The translations under genes were made by a program, and so were the position numbers. A stretch of DNA of 64,000 nt, from assembly GCF_042656585.1 (NCBI RefSeq), contig NZ_JBHSPG010000023.1. The stretch is one strand, 5' to 3'. This DNA is from Thalassorhabdus alkalitolerans. Its GTDB lineage: Bacteria > Bacillota > Bacilli > Bacillales > Marinococcaceae. The stretch's first letter is position 1; every line of letters starts with the position of its first letter. Under the pieces are notes generated by a model that saw only the letters and a list, made by a program, of their open reading frames with translations, did not search any database and had not been told where the DNA came from. Shown piece by piece: positions 8,070-16,404 of the stretch.

Positions 8070-8517
8070 AAGGCACTTTAATAACTTCTTCAAAAGAAAT
8101 TTCCTGCCCCCCCTTAACGAGAGTTTGATGATCGTGGCTGACAAGAACAACTTTTATTTGATGTGTCCCTTCTTCTAAATGACCTAAATTGTACGTATTT
8201 GCATAGATTCTTGCTTCCTGGTCATCATTTACATAAAGGTGAGCATGCCCTTCCATGATTTCTGGATGAAGAACAGAATCGTCACGGCTAAAATGAAAAT
8301 TTTCAGTTTCAAGCTCTACCAGCCATTGGCCCGCTTCTTGTCCAACAGAACCAGAGATTGCCGGAGGAGGTGCGGTTTCAGGAACTTCTTTTAATGAATG
8401 GTGATGGGAATGATCACTTTCACTCATAGACATGACAAAATGACTGTTTAAGGTATAGAAATAAAGCGTGGTTCCAACAAAAGTAAAAAGAACGATAAAG
8501 CTGACTATTCGGTACAA
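8068..8517 (-). CDS. Membrane-anchored cupredoxin-like extracytoplasmic protein
   Basis: A 149-residue protein with one N-terminal membrane segment (VSFIVLFTFVGTTLYFYTL), a His-rich linker (DHSHHH) and a beta-rich domain containing GHAHLYVNDDQEARIYANTYNLGHLEEGTHQIKV, split here as GHAHLYV and LEEGTHQIKVVLVSHDH. The GHAHLYV...SHDH pattern resembles small periplasmic metal-binding or cupredoxin-like domains; copper binding is inference. I chose TTG 8517, spaced 5 bases from AAGAGGTGA, just past the stop of the upstream gene; an ATG at 8541 would overlap that gene by 20 bases. It forms an operon with the DUF2243 gene. Confidence 0.75.
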   Translation of the reverse strand: MYRIVSFIVLFTFVGTTLYFYTLNSHFVMSMSESDHSHHHSLKEVPETAPPPAISGSVGQEAGQWLVELETENFHFSRDDSVLHPEIMEGHAHLYVNDDQEARIYANTYNLGHLEEGTHQIKVVLVSHDHQTLVKGGQEISFEEVIKVP

Positions 8518-8521
8518 AAAA

Positions 8522-8986
8522 TCACCTCTTTCCGTCAACAAGCTTAGGGACGGTTTTTCTTATCAGCAAGCCTGCAATAAGCAAAACAGCTCCGCTTGCT
8601 AAAAAAGCCAGATCATAAAGCAGGGGATTCTCGGCATCTGGACGAACACGGTGAATTTGGAGAATATGGTGGTTAACAATTCCTTCAATTAAATTAAAAG
8701 TGCCGCCGCCAATCAGTAATCCGCTTATCACGTAACGAATTCCTTTTGACAGATCTGTCGGTTTTCCTCCGAGCCATAAAATTATGGCTCCTGCAATCAT
8801 GGTAATGGTAACAGCAAAATGAAAGATCCCATCACTTATAATTTCTATCGTTCTATCTGGGCTTAAGACGACGCTATGCCATTGCAGAAGCTGGTGAAAA
8901 ATAATCCCGTCCAAAGCTCCTAAAAAGCCAAATCCAAGCAGGAAACTGCCAACGTTTAAATATTTTTTCCGCACTTCAATTGTCAT
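8522..8986 (-). CDS. DUF2243 integral membrane protein
   Basis: A 154-residue protein with four hydrophobic segments and the family features GALDGIIFHQLLQWH near the N-terminus, FNLIEGIVNHHILQIHRVRP in the middle, and several intramembrane His residues. Function is not established; the paired His motifs could bind a metal or haem. The ATG at 8986 follows AAGGAGGAG; the longer frame beginning at 9040 has no such site. It is the first gene of a two-gene operon with the cupredoxin-like protein. Confidence 0.88.
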   Translation of the reverse strand: MTIEVRKKYLNVGSFLLGFGFLGALDGIIFHQLLQWHSVVLSPDRTIEIISDGIFHFAVTITMIAGAIILWLGGKPTDLSKGIRYVISGLLIGGGTFNLIEGIVNHHILQIHRVRPDAENPLLYDLAFLASGAVLLIAGLLIRKTVPKLVDGKR

Positions 8987-9073
8987 TCTATTTACTCTCC
9001 TCCTTGCGCTAACGCTTTCCTCTGCCGCAATTACCCTCATTCTTCTATATTTGCATCGCTATTTCCTTTTTGA

Positions 9074-9169
9074 GGTGCCTGGCACCCAGATAGTCTGTAA
9101 TATAGAAATCCCTTAATGAGTGGATTTTCTATGCTCTTATGTTACAAATGAAGCAGGGTGCCAGGCACC
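9074..9169. repeat. Paired GGTGCCWGGCACC palindrome element, copy A
   Basis: GGTGCCTGGCACC at 9074-9086 and GGTGCCAGGCACC at 9157-9169 start 83 bp apart. Inside lie TGTAATA at 9096 and its inverted counterpart TGTTACA at 9140. The same architecture recurs at 26916 and 34425. The other bases between the boxes are not conserved. It sits in the 570-base gap between the DUF2243 gene and the GltC-like gene. Confidence 0.85.
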
Positions 9170-9190
9170 CTCCAAAAAAAAATTAAAAAA

Positions 9191-9214
9191 AGACATACTG
9201 GAGACAGTATGTCT
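9191..9214 (-). terminator. Hairpin terminator read on the minus strand
   Basis: AGACATACTG and CAGTATGTCT form a perfect 10-bp stem with a 4-base loop. The minus strand continues into TTTTTTT. No minus-strand gene is visible upstream of it, which is notable. Confidence 0.6.
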
Positions 9215-9275
9215 TTCATTGCGTAAACAGAATTCTGTTCTGTACATTATTTTGGTATTCCATTTTCTCTAAAAA

Positions 9276-9391
9276 TATCTTATACTAGAAACAGATCCTC
9301 TGTTTAGGATGTCATGCCCTACTCACACACAGGGCGAAGATCTACCAATCTTTTTTGGGGTATTCCTTTGTGGAATACCTTCTTTTTTTTC
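9276..9391 (+). ncRNA. Candidate small RNA or orphan leader ending in a strong terminator
   Basis: A possible -10 (TATACT, around 9281) is followed by two short hairpins, one of them GCCCT/AGGGC, and then GGTATTCC-TTTGT-GGAATACC with a TTCTTTTTTTT tail (9359-9391). No reading frame explains the terminator, and the following gene starts 165 bases later. It matches no riboswitch class I recognise. A leader peptide or the decayed end of a lost gene is also possible. Confidence 0.35.
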
Positions 9392-9427
9392 TCTGTCATT
9401 CTCTGTCTACATATAGAGCTAATTTTA

Positions 9428-9450
9428 AAAGAGCCGTGCTCTTTTTCTTT
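9428..9450 (+). terminator. Second short terminator-like hairpin
   Basis: AAAGAGC-CGT-GCTCTTT followed by a T-rich run, 37 bases after the previous terminator. A tandem terminator is the simplest reading. Confidence 0.5.
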
Positions 9451-9556
9451 ATTACTTTGAAGTTGATTTCATTATATAACTAAATATTAAGCTAAACAAT
9501 ATATTGATTAGATTGAAATGATATCAAAAATAGATTGATTCAAAGGAGCGAGCAGT

Positions 9557-10459
9557 TTGGAACTAAGACAGATTCAATATTTTATTGAAGTTGCTAAGCA
9601 AGAACACGTTACTGAAGCCGCTTTGTCACTGAATGTAGCCCAATCTGCTGTTAGTCGTCAAATCTTTAAGCTCGAGGAAGAATTAGGAGTGAACTTGTTT
9701 ATCCGAGAAGGGAGAAATGTTAAGTTAACTCCAATTGGAAAAATGTTTTTGGAGCATATGGAGGAAGCCATACATGTTATTGATAATGCAAAAAGGGAGG
9801 TTCAGGAATACCTGGATCCTGAAAAAGGGGTCGCGAGAATCGGGTTCCCAACGAGTATGGCGAATTATACGATGCCGACAGCTATTTCTTCTTTCCGGAA
9901 GAAATACCCTAAAGTTAAGTTCGAATTAAAACAAGGTTCTTATTACAATCTGATTGACTCCGTCATAAAGGGAGAAATTGATATGGCTCTTCTTGGGCCA
10001 TTGCCTAAAAATGAAAAGATAAAAGGAGACATATTGTTTGTAGAAGACATAGTAGCACTCCTGCCATCAGACCATCCACTCGCAAACCAGTCCTCCTTAT
10101 CGCTTGACCAATTACGAGAGGATTCATTTGTTTTATTCCCACCAGGATTTATATTGCGTGAAATTATTGTAGACGCCTGTTTCCAATCAGGGTTTGAACC
10201 TAGTGTTTCCTTCGAAGGTGAAGATGTGGACGCTATAAAAGGATTAGTCTCAGCAGGGTTAGGTATAACCCTTCTCCCGGAAATCACTCTAATTGACGGG
10301 ATTCCAAGGTCCACCGTGAAAGTGCCAATTACAAAACAGAGAGTTACTCGCACGGTAGGAGTCATTGTTTCAAATGAAAGAAAAATCCTTCCGACGGAAA
10401 AACTTTTTTATGAGTTTTTAAAAGATTTCTTTTCTATGTTGGGGAGTTTTGGAAAATAA
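9557..10459 (+). CDS. gltC: LysR-family regulator, GltC-like
   Basis: A 300-residue LysR regulator. The N-terminal winged helix-turn-helix (MELRQIQYFIEVAKQEHVTEAA and AQSAVSRQIFKLEEELG) and the effector domain segments LFPPGFILRE, GEDVDAIKGLVSAGLGITLLPE resemble B. subtilis GltC, the 2-oxoglutarate/glutamate-responsive activator of glutamate synthase genes. The start is TTG after AAAGGAGCG. In B. subtilis gltC lies divergent from gltAB, but no gltAB is present here, so its target may be elsewhere or different. A paralogue of GltC is the alternative. Confidence 0.85.
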   Translation: MELRQIQYFIEVAKQEHVTEAALSLNVAQSAVSRQIFKLEEELGVNLFIREGRNVKLTPIGKMFLEHMEEAIHVIDNAKREVQEYLDPEKGVARIGFPTSMANYTMPTAISSFRKKYPKVKFELKQGSYYNLIDSVIKGEIDMALLGPLPKNEKIKGDILFVEDIVALLPSDHPLANQSSLSLDQLREDSFVLFPPGFILREIIVDACFQSGFEPSVSFEGEDVDAIKGLVSAGLGITLLPEITLIDGIPRSTVKVPITKQRVTRTVGVIVSNERKILPTEKLFYEFLKDFFSMLGSFGK

Positions 10460-10500
10460 TGGACACTGGCACTTAAAAGAAGCAGGCAGTATTACTTTTA

Positions 10501-10532
10501 AAAAAAACCGTGTTTTCTATATAGAAACACGG
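10501..10532 (-). terminator. Terminator of the RsbR-like gene
   Basis: On the minus strand CCGTGTTT and AAACACGG form an 8-bp stem around an A/T-rich loop, followed by TTTTTTT, just past the stop of the RsbR-like gene. Confidence 0.75.
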
Positions 10533-10547
10533 CCTTTAAACTTTCAT

Positions 10548-11372
10548 TTAAATAGACGAGACCAGGTAATCTTCCAGGGCCTGCTGTAAACTTCCCTTTG
10601 TCTTTGCCTGAGAATGAATTTGTATGCCAAGCTTGGTGATTTCCATTACGATTTTTGGGCCAAGTCCTGTAATGACGCATTCGCACCCCATCATTTTAGT
10701 CTCGTCAATCATTTTCATCAAATGTGAGAGGACTCCCTTTTCCACAGATGTAATTCCTGAAAAGTCCATAATCAATGTTTGGATTCTCAGTCTTTCAATT
10801 TCATTTAGAATTTTCTCTTCTATGATATTAGCCCTTGATAAATTAATCTCTCTTATTAACGGAACGACACCAACGGTGGAGGTTACAGGTATAATTGGGA
10901 CAGACAGCTCTTCAACTATTTTTCGCTGTGATTCAATCAACTGATCCTTATAATCAGAATAACTGAGAAAGAATCCATTGAGAAACTGATCAATGCGGTC
11001 ATTTACTTTTTCCTCAAGCTCATAGAAGTTTCTATAAGATTCGCCTTCTCTCTCTAAATCATAGCGCTGAAGGAAATTCCACACTGTTCTGCGGATGGCC
11101 TGCACCCATTCCAGCTTAAAGGCTAATGTTAAATCTTGAGAGGCCCAGGAAATGCCTTCCTTTTGGGCAAATTCGTCAAGGGCTTTTAACTCTCCGCTAA
11201 GTACGTACATGACTAATTTATGCGCATTGTTGAGAAGATCAATGTTTCCGATTAAAAGAATATCGTGAATTTTATCCCGAACGTTTACGGCTTCGTTTAA
11301 TAGCTTTTCTTGAAACGCCGATCTCTGAGAAGTGAAATAATCTATATACTCTTCTTCCAAAATAAGGCCCAT
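10548..11372 (-). CDS. RsbR-like STAS-domain protein lacking both phospho-threonines
   Basis: A 274-residue protein built like the RsbR co-antagonists of the sigma-B stressosome: an N-terminal globin-like helical region (about 1-145) and a C-terminal STAS domain (about 155-270, with LSVPIIPVTSTVGVVPLI and LIMDFSGITSVEKGVLSHL). In RsbRA, Thr171 and Thr205 are phosphorylated by RsbT; by my alignment the equivalents are Leu (INLSRA) and Lys (SVEKG). It could be a non-phosphorylatable stressosome subunit, as in the YtvA STAS domain where the second site is Glu. ATG follows TAGGAGTG. It is monocistronic, with no rsbS/rsbT adjacent. Confidence 0.85.
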   Translation of the reverse strand: MGLILEEEYIDYFTSQRSAFQEKLLNEAVNVRDKIHDILLIGNIDLLNNAHKLVMYVLSGELKALDEFAQKEGISWASQDLTLAFKLEWVQAIRRTVWNFLQRYDLEREGESYRNFYELEEKVNDRIDQFLNGFFLSYSDYKDQLIESQRKIVEELSVPIIPVTSTVGVVPLIREINLSRANIIEEKILNEIERLRIQTLIMDFSGITSVEKGVLSHLMKMIDETKMMGCECVITGLGPKIVMEITKLGIQIHSQAKTKGSLQQALEDYLVSSI

Positions 11373-11449
11373 ACCGAATCACTCCTATTGTAGATTGAAT
11401 AGGTATCATTTATTTTATCGTAACAATGTTTAACTGGAAATACCATTTG

Positions 11450-11496
11450 AAAAAAAGTAAGATGGCCAGAAAGAATTTTCCAGCCGGCCTTATCTT
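11450..11496 (-). terminator. Terminator of the quinone oxidoreductase gene
   Basis: Minus-strand stem with paired blocks AAGAT/ATCTT and GGCC/GGCC, then a run of seven T within a few bases. Confidence 0.6.
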
Positions 11497-11504
11497 CTCG
11501 AAAA

Positions 11505-12443
11505 TTATTCTTTTATTTGAATTACAATCTTTCCGCTCGCATGATGTGACTCACTTAAGCTGTGGGCTTCTTGAAGTCCATGTTCATGAAAAGGGAATAC
11601 TTTGTTAATCACAGGCCTTACCTCTCCGGTCTTATACAGGTCAGCAAGCTGCTGAAGCTGCTTTCCATTTTCTTTGAGCCAGTGAAACGAAGCGTTCACT
11701 CCATACTTCCTCGCCTCCTCCTCGGAGGGAGGTTCTACAATAGAAACAAGCTTTCCGTTTTCTTTCAAGACTTTGTAGCTTTTTGACTGAACATCACCAC
11801 CAACAGCATCCAGGACAAAATCTATGTTTTCAACAGCTTCACTAAAGTCCTCTTCCTTATAGTTGATGAGTTGATCAGCGCCAAGAGATGTAACAAGGTC
11901 TTCATTTTTGCCGCTAGCAGTCGTTACCACGTATGCACCGATATGCTTGGCAATCTGGATAGCGAAATTTCCAACTCCGCCGGCTCCTGCGTGAATGAGC
12001 ACCCTCTGTCCTTCTTGTACTTCTCCCAAATCCTGAATACATTGTAAGGCTGTTAAACCGGCTAACGGGATTGCGGCTCCTTCTTCAAAGCTCATCTCAT
12101 CAGGCATTTTTGCAAGTCTTTCTTCCTCTACAGCTACATACTCAGCGTACGTACCATGTCTGGTCGTTGCAGGGCGGGTAAAAACCCTGTCTCCTTTTTG
12201 AAATCCTTTTACTTTGCTCCCTTTCTCTGTAATAATGCCTGCTGCATCCCAGCCAAGAGTAATAGGGAATTCAAATGGAAACATTTCTTTTAAATACCCC
12301 TCCCGCATTTTCCAGTCAATAGGATTCACAGATGTAGCATGTATTTCGACTAAAACCTGATTTTCATTAATCGAAGGTTTGTTAACCGTTGTTTCCTTCA
12401 ATTCTTCTTTTCCACCGTATTGGTTAATAACAATTGCTTTCAT
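11505..12443 (-). CDS. NADPH-dependent quinone oxidoreductase, zinc-free MDR family
   Basis: A 312-residue medium-chain dehydrogenase/reductase. The N-terminal GroES-like domain (VLVEIHATSVNPIDWKMREG) is followed by a Rossmann fold with the cofactor motif HAGAGGVGNFAIQIAKHIGA. The structural and catalytic zinc ligands of alcohol dehydrogenases are absent, which points to quinone or enone reduction with NADPH. The first Met of the frame abuts the ribosome site, so I chose the second ATG at 12443, about 6 bases from AGGGAGAG. Physiological substrate is unknown; a detoxifying role is usual for the family. Confidence 0.88.
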   Translation of the reverse strand: MKAIVINQYGGKEELKETTVNKPSINENQVLVEIHATSVNPIDWKMREGYLKEMFPFEFPITLGWDAAGIITEKGSKVKGFQKGDRVFTRPATTRHGTYAEYVAVEEERLAKMPDEMSFEEGAAIPLAGLTALQCIQDLGEVQEGQRVLIHAGAGGVGNFAIQIAKHIGAYVVTTASGKNEDLVTSLGADQLINYKEEDFSEAVENIDFVLDAVGGDVQSKSYKVLKENGKLVSIVEPPSEEEARKYGVNASFHWLKENGKQLQQLADLYKTGEVRPVINKVFPFHEHGLQEAHSLSESHHASGKIVIQIKE

Positions 12444-12678
12444 GTTCATCTCTCCCTCTGATTCATATTTCAGGTAAAAGAGTAGGTTCCCGCTTTTTCT
12501 TTTATTTTAAACATGATCGCAAAATATGAAGAAACAGCAAAGATAAATTATCATATGGAAGGAAGAATGACAAACATTCTGGCTCCTGAAGGTCATTCCG
12601 GAAACGAAATGATAGCCCAGAAAAATAACTAGCACAGCAACAGGAAGACAGAGAAGGTTAATTGAGAAACAGTGACTT

Positions 12679-13578
12679 CTACAGGTTCTTATGGCGGTTT
12701 ACATATTGTTGTGAAACAGTAACAAACTCTCTTACGGCAAAAGATAAATATTTATCCTTTTTCCAAATCATCCCGAGCTCCAGGTTGATGGCAGATCCAG
12801 ATAAAGGGATGCTGGTTACCTCTTTATTATTGATGTCACGGCAAATCCTGCTGGGGAGCAAAGCAACCCCTAACTTCGCTTCTACCATCCCCAACAAAAA
12901 GTCTTTCTGAGAACTTTCACACACTATGTTAGGGTGAAAGTTGTGTTTAGAGCATTCATTGATGATTTGGTCATATAAAGAAAAGTCTTTGCGGTACAAG
13001 ACAAAAGGTTCGTCTGCTAACTCGGAAAAGGACACGTCACCTTTTTTAGACAAAGGGTGGTCCTTATAAACAACAAGCTCAAGGGGATCCTGTAAGACGT
13101 TCACAACTTCGAAGGAAGAACTGTGTGCTGGCAAAGTACATATTAATCCAATATCCAGGGAGCCTTCTTTTACACCTTGTTTAATTTTTTTTGTGCCCAC
13201 CTCTGTTAAAGTGATTTTTACTAAAGGGTACAGCTCCTTATAATGACTGATTAACTTAGAGAAAAATGCTGCGCCAACAATGGGGGGGATGCCAATTTTT
13301 ACTTCTCCGCTCTTAAGGTCCATGACATCATTTAGTTCAGTTGTTAAGTTTCTAAAGGCAGCTAAAACAGTTTGAGCGTTGGTAAGCACTGCTTGTCCGG
13401 CATCAGTTAAGTCCAGTTGTTTTGAGGATCGGTAAAATAATGGCACGCCTAATTCTTCTTCTAGGTTTTTAATGGCTTTACTAATGGATGGCTGAGAAAC
13501 ATGGAGGGTTTGGGAGGCTTTTGTAAAGCTTAAGTGTTTGGCTACTTCTGAAAAATACTCTAAATGCCTAATGTCCAT
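12679..13578 (-). CDS. LysR-family regulator divergent from cidAB (CidR/YwbI type)
   Basis: A 299-residue LysR protein with helix-turn-helix segment LSFTKASQTLHVSQPSISKAIKNLEEELG and a typical periplasmic-binding-like effector domain. ATG follows AAAGGAGTG. It is transcribed away from the cidA/cidB-like genes at 13736, the arrangement of B. subtilis ywbI-ywbH-ywbG and staphylococcal cidR-cidA-cidB, where the regulator activates the operon in response to acetate or carbohydrate overflow. The effector here is inferred from context only. Confidence 0.87.
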   Translation of the reverse strand: MDIRHLEYFSEVAKHLSFTKASQTLHVSQPSISKAIKNLEEELGVPLFYRSSKQLDLTDAGQAVLTNAQTVLAAFRNLTTELNDVMDLKSGEVKIGIPPIVGAAFFSKLISHYKELYPLVKITLTEVGTKKIKQGVKEGSLDIGLICTLPAHSSSFEVVNVLQDPLELVVYKDHPLSKKGDVSFSELADEPFVLYRKDFSLYDQIINECSKHNFHPNIVCESSQKDFLLGMVEAKLGVALLPSRICRDINNKEVTSIPLSGSAINLELGMIWKKDKYLSFAVREFVTVSQQYVNRHKNL

Positions 13579-13683
13579 TGAGTAACACTCCTTTCAGGTA
13601 TAGATAAAATGCATATTGAAAATAACAAATATGTATTTTATTTATAGGTTGTATTCAGTTTATAATAAGTCTCACAAAGGTGC

Positions 13684-13704
13684 CACCCCAGAAAAAAGGG
13701 TGGA
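13684..13704 (+). promoter_or_regulatory. Leader hairpin upstream of cidA
   Basis: CCACCC and GGGTGG pair around a short A-rich loop within the cidA leader, about 30 bases before the start codon and just before the AAAGGAGGAG ribosome site. A TATAAT at about 13660 could be the -10. The leader's role is unknown. Confidence 0.35.
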
Positions 13705-13735
13705 CTGGGGAAGAAGCAGAAAGGAGGAGATCATA

Positions 13736-14131
13736 ATGTGGCGCGATTACAGCTTGCTTATTTTTCAACTATTTCTTTTGTGGCTGATTAATGAGGCAGG
13801 ATACCTTTTAGTGAACGTTTTTAATCTTTCTTTACCAGGAAACGTCATGGCGATGCTTATACTTGTGAGTTTATTAGCTTCAGGCATTATTCCTCTGAAA
13901 TTTGTAGAGAGAGCCGCTAATCTCCTCATTAAACATTTAGCTTTCTTTTTTATACCGATTGCCGTTGGTTTAATGAACTTTGGAGAATTCTTTCTGCAAC
14001 ATGGCCTGATTCTGGTTTTGGGCTTGATTATTAGTACAGGGATAGGAATGTTTATAACGGGATTTATATCGCAATATCTAGCTAAAAAGAAGGAGGGAGC
14101 CGATTGTGGTGATACCAGTAACAGCTGCTAG
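13736..14131 (+). CDS. cidA: CidA/LrgA holin-like membrane protein
   Basis: A 131-residue protein with four hydrophobic helices and the family segment LSLPGNVMAMLILVSLLASG; the N-terminal FQLFLLWLINEAGYLLV and the central FFFIPIAVGLMNF are typical of the CidA/LrgA/YwbH group. These holin-like proteins work with CidB/LrgB partners in control of murein hydrolase activity, and in Bacilli they are linked to pyruvate/acetate overflow. I chose ATG 13736 with AAAGGAGGAG, since the longer frame from 13616 has no ribosome site. It overlaps the cidB-like gene by 26 bases. Confidence 0.88.
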   Translation: MWRDYSLLIFQLFLLWLINEAGYLLVNVFNLSLPGNVMAMLILVSLLASGIIPLKFVERAANLLIKHLAFFFIPIAVGLMNFGEFFLQHGLILVLGLIISTGIGMFITGFISQYLAKKKEGADCGDTSNSC

Positions 14132-14780
14132 TATATTTCTGACGGTAGGAGTGTATTTGCTTTCTAGAAAGGTCGGAAAAAGGTTTCCTTCGCCTTTTAC
14201 AACACCTGTCTTTTTCAGTACAACGATTCTCATATGTATTTTTCTCTTAGGCGGTGTTTCCTACGAACAGTATGAACCGGCAAAAGAGATCATGACGTAT
14301 CTGTTAGGTCCGGCGACGGCTGCGCTAGCTGTACCTTTATATAAGAATAGAAAGCTAATCATGGAGTACAGTCTCATTTGGGGGGCAGGCTTGATTCTGG
14401 GCTCCTTAGCAGCCATCCTTTCAATCACTGCCATTGCTAAACTATCTGGCCTGTCTGATTCAATTGTTGCTTCTCTAACTGTAAAATCGGCAACTGTGCC
14501 TATTGCAGTCGAAACGACCACGTTAATAAATGGAGATCCTTCACTTGCAGCAGCTTTTGTAGTGGCGACAGGAACGATTGGCGGGATGCTCGGGCCCTGG
14601 CTGCTAACAAGGTTAAACATTTCCCATCCAGTGTCCCGCGGTCTGTCCATGGGAACGATCGCCCATGGACAAGGGACAGCTGAAATTGCAAGAGAAGGTC
14701 AGCTTCAAGGTGCTATGGCAGGAACAGCTATGGGGCTCGCCGCCATATTTATCTCTATCGTAGTCCCTTTACTCTTTTAA
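14106..14780 (+). CDS. cidB: CidB/LrgB family membrane protein
   Basis: A 224-residue protein with about seven transmembrane segments. The LrgB-family core LTVKSATVPIAVE and the segments FVVATGTIGGMLGPWLL and GTIAHGQGTAEIAREGQ match YwbG/CidB. GTG start at 14106 after AAGGAGGGAG, overlapping the end of cidA. The pair is probably controlled by the divergent LysR regulator. No terminator with a clear T-run is seen in the short gap before the convergent ger operon. Confidence 0.9.
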   Translation: MVIPVTAASIFLTVGVYLLSRKVGKRFPSPFTTPVFFSTTILICIFLLGGVSYEQYEPAKEIMTYLLGPATAALAVPLYKNRKLIMEYSLIWGAGLILGSLAAILSITAIAKLSGLSDSIVASLTVKSATVPIAVETTTLINGDPSLAAAFVVATGTIGGMLGPWLLTRLNISHPVSRGLSMGTIAHGQGTAEIAREGQLQGAMAGTAMGLAAIFISIVVPLLF

Positions 14781-14828
14781 CTTTCGCTGTGTTGCACTCC
14801 AATTTAATGAGTTTCTATATAGAACAGA

Positions 14829-16379
14829 TTACGTTTTTTGCCTTAGTTTATCTTTTATAGGAGGTTCCTCGCTTCGCCGCTGAAAATTGCTTAAAGGAAG
14901 TCTCAAGACCATATCTCCCCATTCAAGAAAACGAAAGGGTGAAAAAGGGGAGAGATAATGACTTCCAAAGCTCTTCAAGCTAGACAAATGAATAAATACA
15001 ATGATCAATCCAATGATTATCCCGTAAAGGCCCAGAAAAGCTGCGGACAGCATGAAAGCAAACCGGAGAATCCTAAAGGCAATACTAATGTTATACACAG
15101 GAAGGGTAAAGGAGGCTATAGCTGTTAACGCCACAACAATGATCATAATAGGACTCACAATTCCCGCTCTTACCGCAGCATCACCGATCACGATCCCGCC
15201 GACTATTCCAATCGTCTGTCCGACCATGCGGGGCAGCCGGATTCCTGCTTCTCTTAATAGTTCAAGGGTAATTTCCATAATAATGGCTTCCATAAAAGAA
15301 GGAAAAGGAACGCCCTCTCTGGAAGCGGCAATTGACAAGGCTAAGGTTGTTGGAATCATACCCTGATGAAAGGACACTAAAGCAATATATAACGCAGGTA
15401 AAAAGACAGCGATAAAGACAGCTCCAGTACGGAGAATGCGTATGAGTGTACTAATAATCCAGTTTTCATAATAATCTTCGGGCGATTTAAAAAAGTGCTG
15501 AAAAAGAATGGGCTGGATCATCGCATAGGGAGTTCCATCCAATAGAAGAGCAACATGGCCACTGCTGAGAAAGGATGCAGCCTTGTCGGGACGTTCTGTA
15601 TAAAGAGAGGTAGGGAAGATAGACAATTGATTGTCTTTAATAAATTCTTCCACCATACCAAGCTCTTGAATGTTATCAAACTCAATGCATTGTATTCTAT
15701 ATTTGATTTCTTCTATCACATTCTCGTCTGCCAAGCCTTTAATATAGCCAATAGACAGCCTGGTTTTTGAACGTTCACCGACCTTTTCATATTCAAAGGT
15801 GAGGTTTGGGTCTTTCAGCCTTCTGCGCAAAAGCATTACATTTGTCTCAATGTTTTCCGTAAATCCGTCTCTGGGCCCTCTTACGACCACTTCTGTTTCT
15901 GGCTGCTCCACCGAGCGTTCTGTAAAAGAGATAGCTTCAATGGTAAGAGCTTGTTTACAACCATCAATAATGAGAACAGTGTGTCCTGAAAAAAAATTAT
16001 CAAGAAGAGAATCAAGCTGTCCTTCTGCTTCTACGGAAGAAACAGGGAGAATATGACTTGAAATTTCAGCTAAGAGTCCCGTTTCATTGTATTTTTCCAG
16101 AAGAGTTTCATCCATTTCCATTAGAGGACGAAGGATATCCCGATCAATCAGTTGTTCATCTGCAAGCCCTTCAAGAAAAAACAAACATGCTTTTCTTTTT
16201 CCGGCAACTCCGAAATACCGCTGATTTATTTCTTCACTGCTGCCAATAGCTTCTTTTATGAAAGAGCTGTCTTTCTTGAGGTCCCCTGAAAAGCAGAGAT
16301 CCAGGTCATTTTTTGGTTTTGGTGCGGTCTCTTTTAGTTGGTTTCGTAAAAATTTTCTTCGTTGCAGCAATGTTTTCAT
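14829..16379 (-). CDS. Spore germinant receptor A subunit (GerA/GerK family)
   Basis: A 516-residue GerA-family protein: hydrophilic N-terminal half (about 1-290) and a membrane domain with 5-6 segments (about 300-480), including the hallmark EGVPFPSFMEAIIMEITLELLREAGIRLP, quoted here as FPSFMEAIIMEITLELLREA. It is part of an inner-membrane receptor that senses nutrients and triggers spore germination. ATG follows AAGGAAGAGAG. It is the last gene of the operon, whereas A is first in classical gerA operons. Germinant specificity cannot be read from sequence. Confidence 0.93.
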   Translation of the reverse strand: MKTLLQRRKFLRNQLKETAPKPKNDLDLCFSGDLKKDSSFIKEAIGSSEEINQRYFGVAGKRKACLFFLEGLADEQLIDRDILRPLMEMDETLLEKYNETGLLAEISSHILPVSSVEAEGQLDSLLDNFFSGHTVLIIDGCKQALTIEAISFTERSVEQPETEVVVRGPRDGFTENIETNVMLLRRRLKDPNLTFEYEKVGERSKTRLSIGYIKGLADENVIEEIKYRIQCIEFDNIQELGMVEEFIKDNQLSIFPTSLYTERPDKAASFLSSGHVALLLDGTPYAMIQPILFQHFFKSPEDYYENWIISTLIRILRTGAVFIAVFLPALYIALVSFHQGMIPTTLALSIAASREGVPFPSFMEAIIMEITLELLREAGIRLPRMVGQTIGIVGGIVIGDAAVRAGIVSPIMIIVVALTAIASFTLPVYNISIAFRILRFAFMLSAAFLGLYGIIIGLIIVFIHLSSLKSFGSHYLSPFSPFRFLEWGDMVLRLPLSNFQRRSEEPPIKDKLRQKT

Positions 16380-16404
16380 CGTATCTCTCTTCCTTGTAAG
16401 AGAA

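Noticed and set aside
9074..9169. GGTGCCWGGCACC palindromes read as transcription terminators
   Set aside because: The cores lack consistent T-runs, recur as fixed-distance pairs, and genuine terminators lie next to them.
13616..13735. Extended N-terminus of CidA
   Set aside because: It would cross the leader hairpin and lacks a ribosome site; family members start near 13736.
15052..15366. Plus-strand frame inside the GerA-type gene
   Set aside because: Antisense shadow of a well-supported membrane-protein gene, with no ribosome site.
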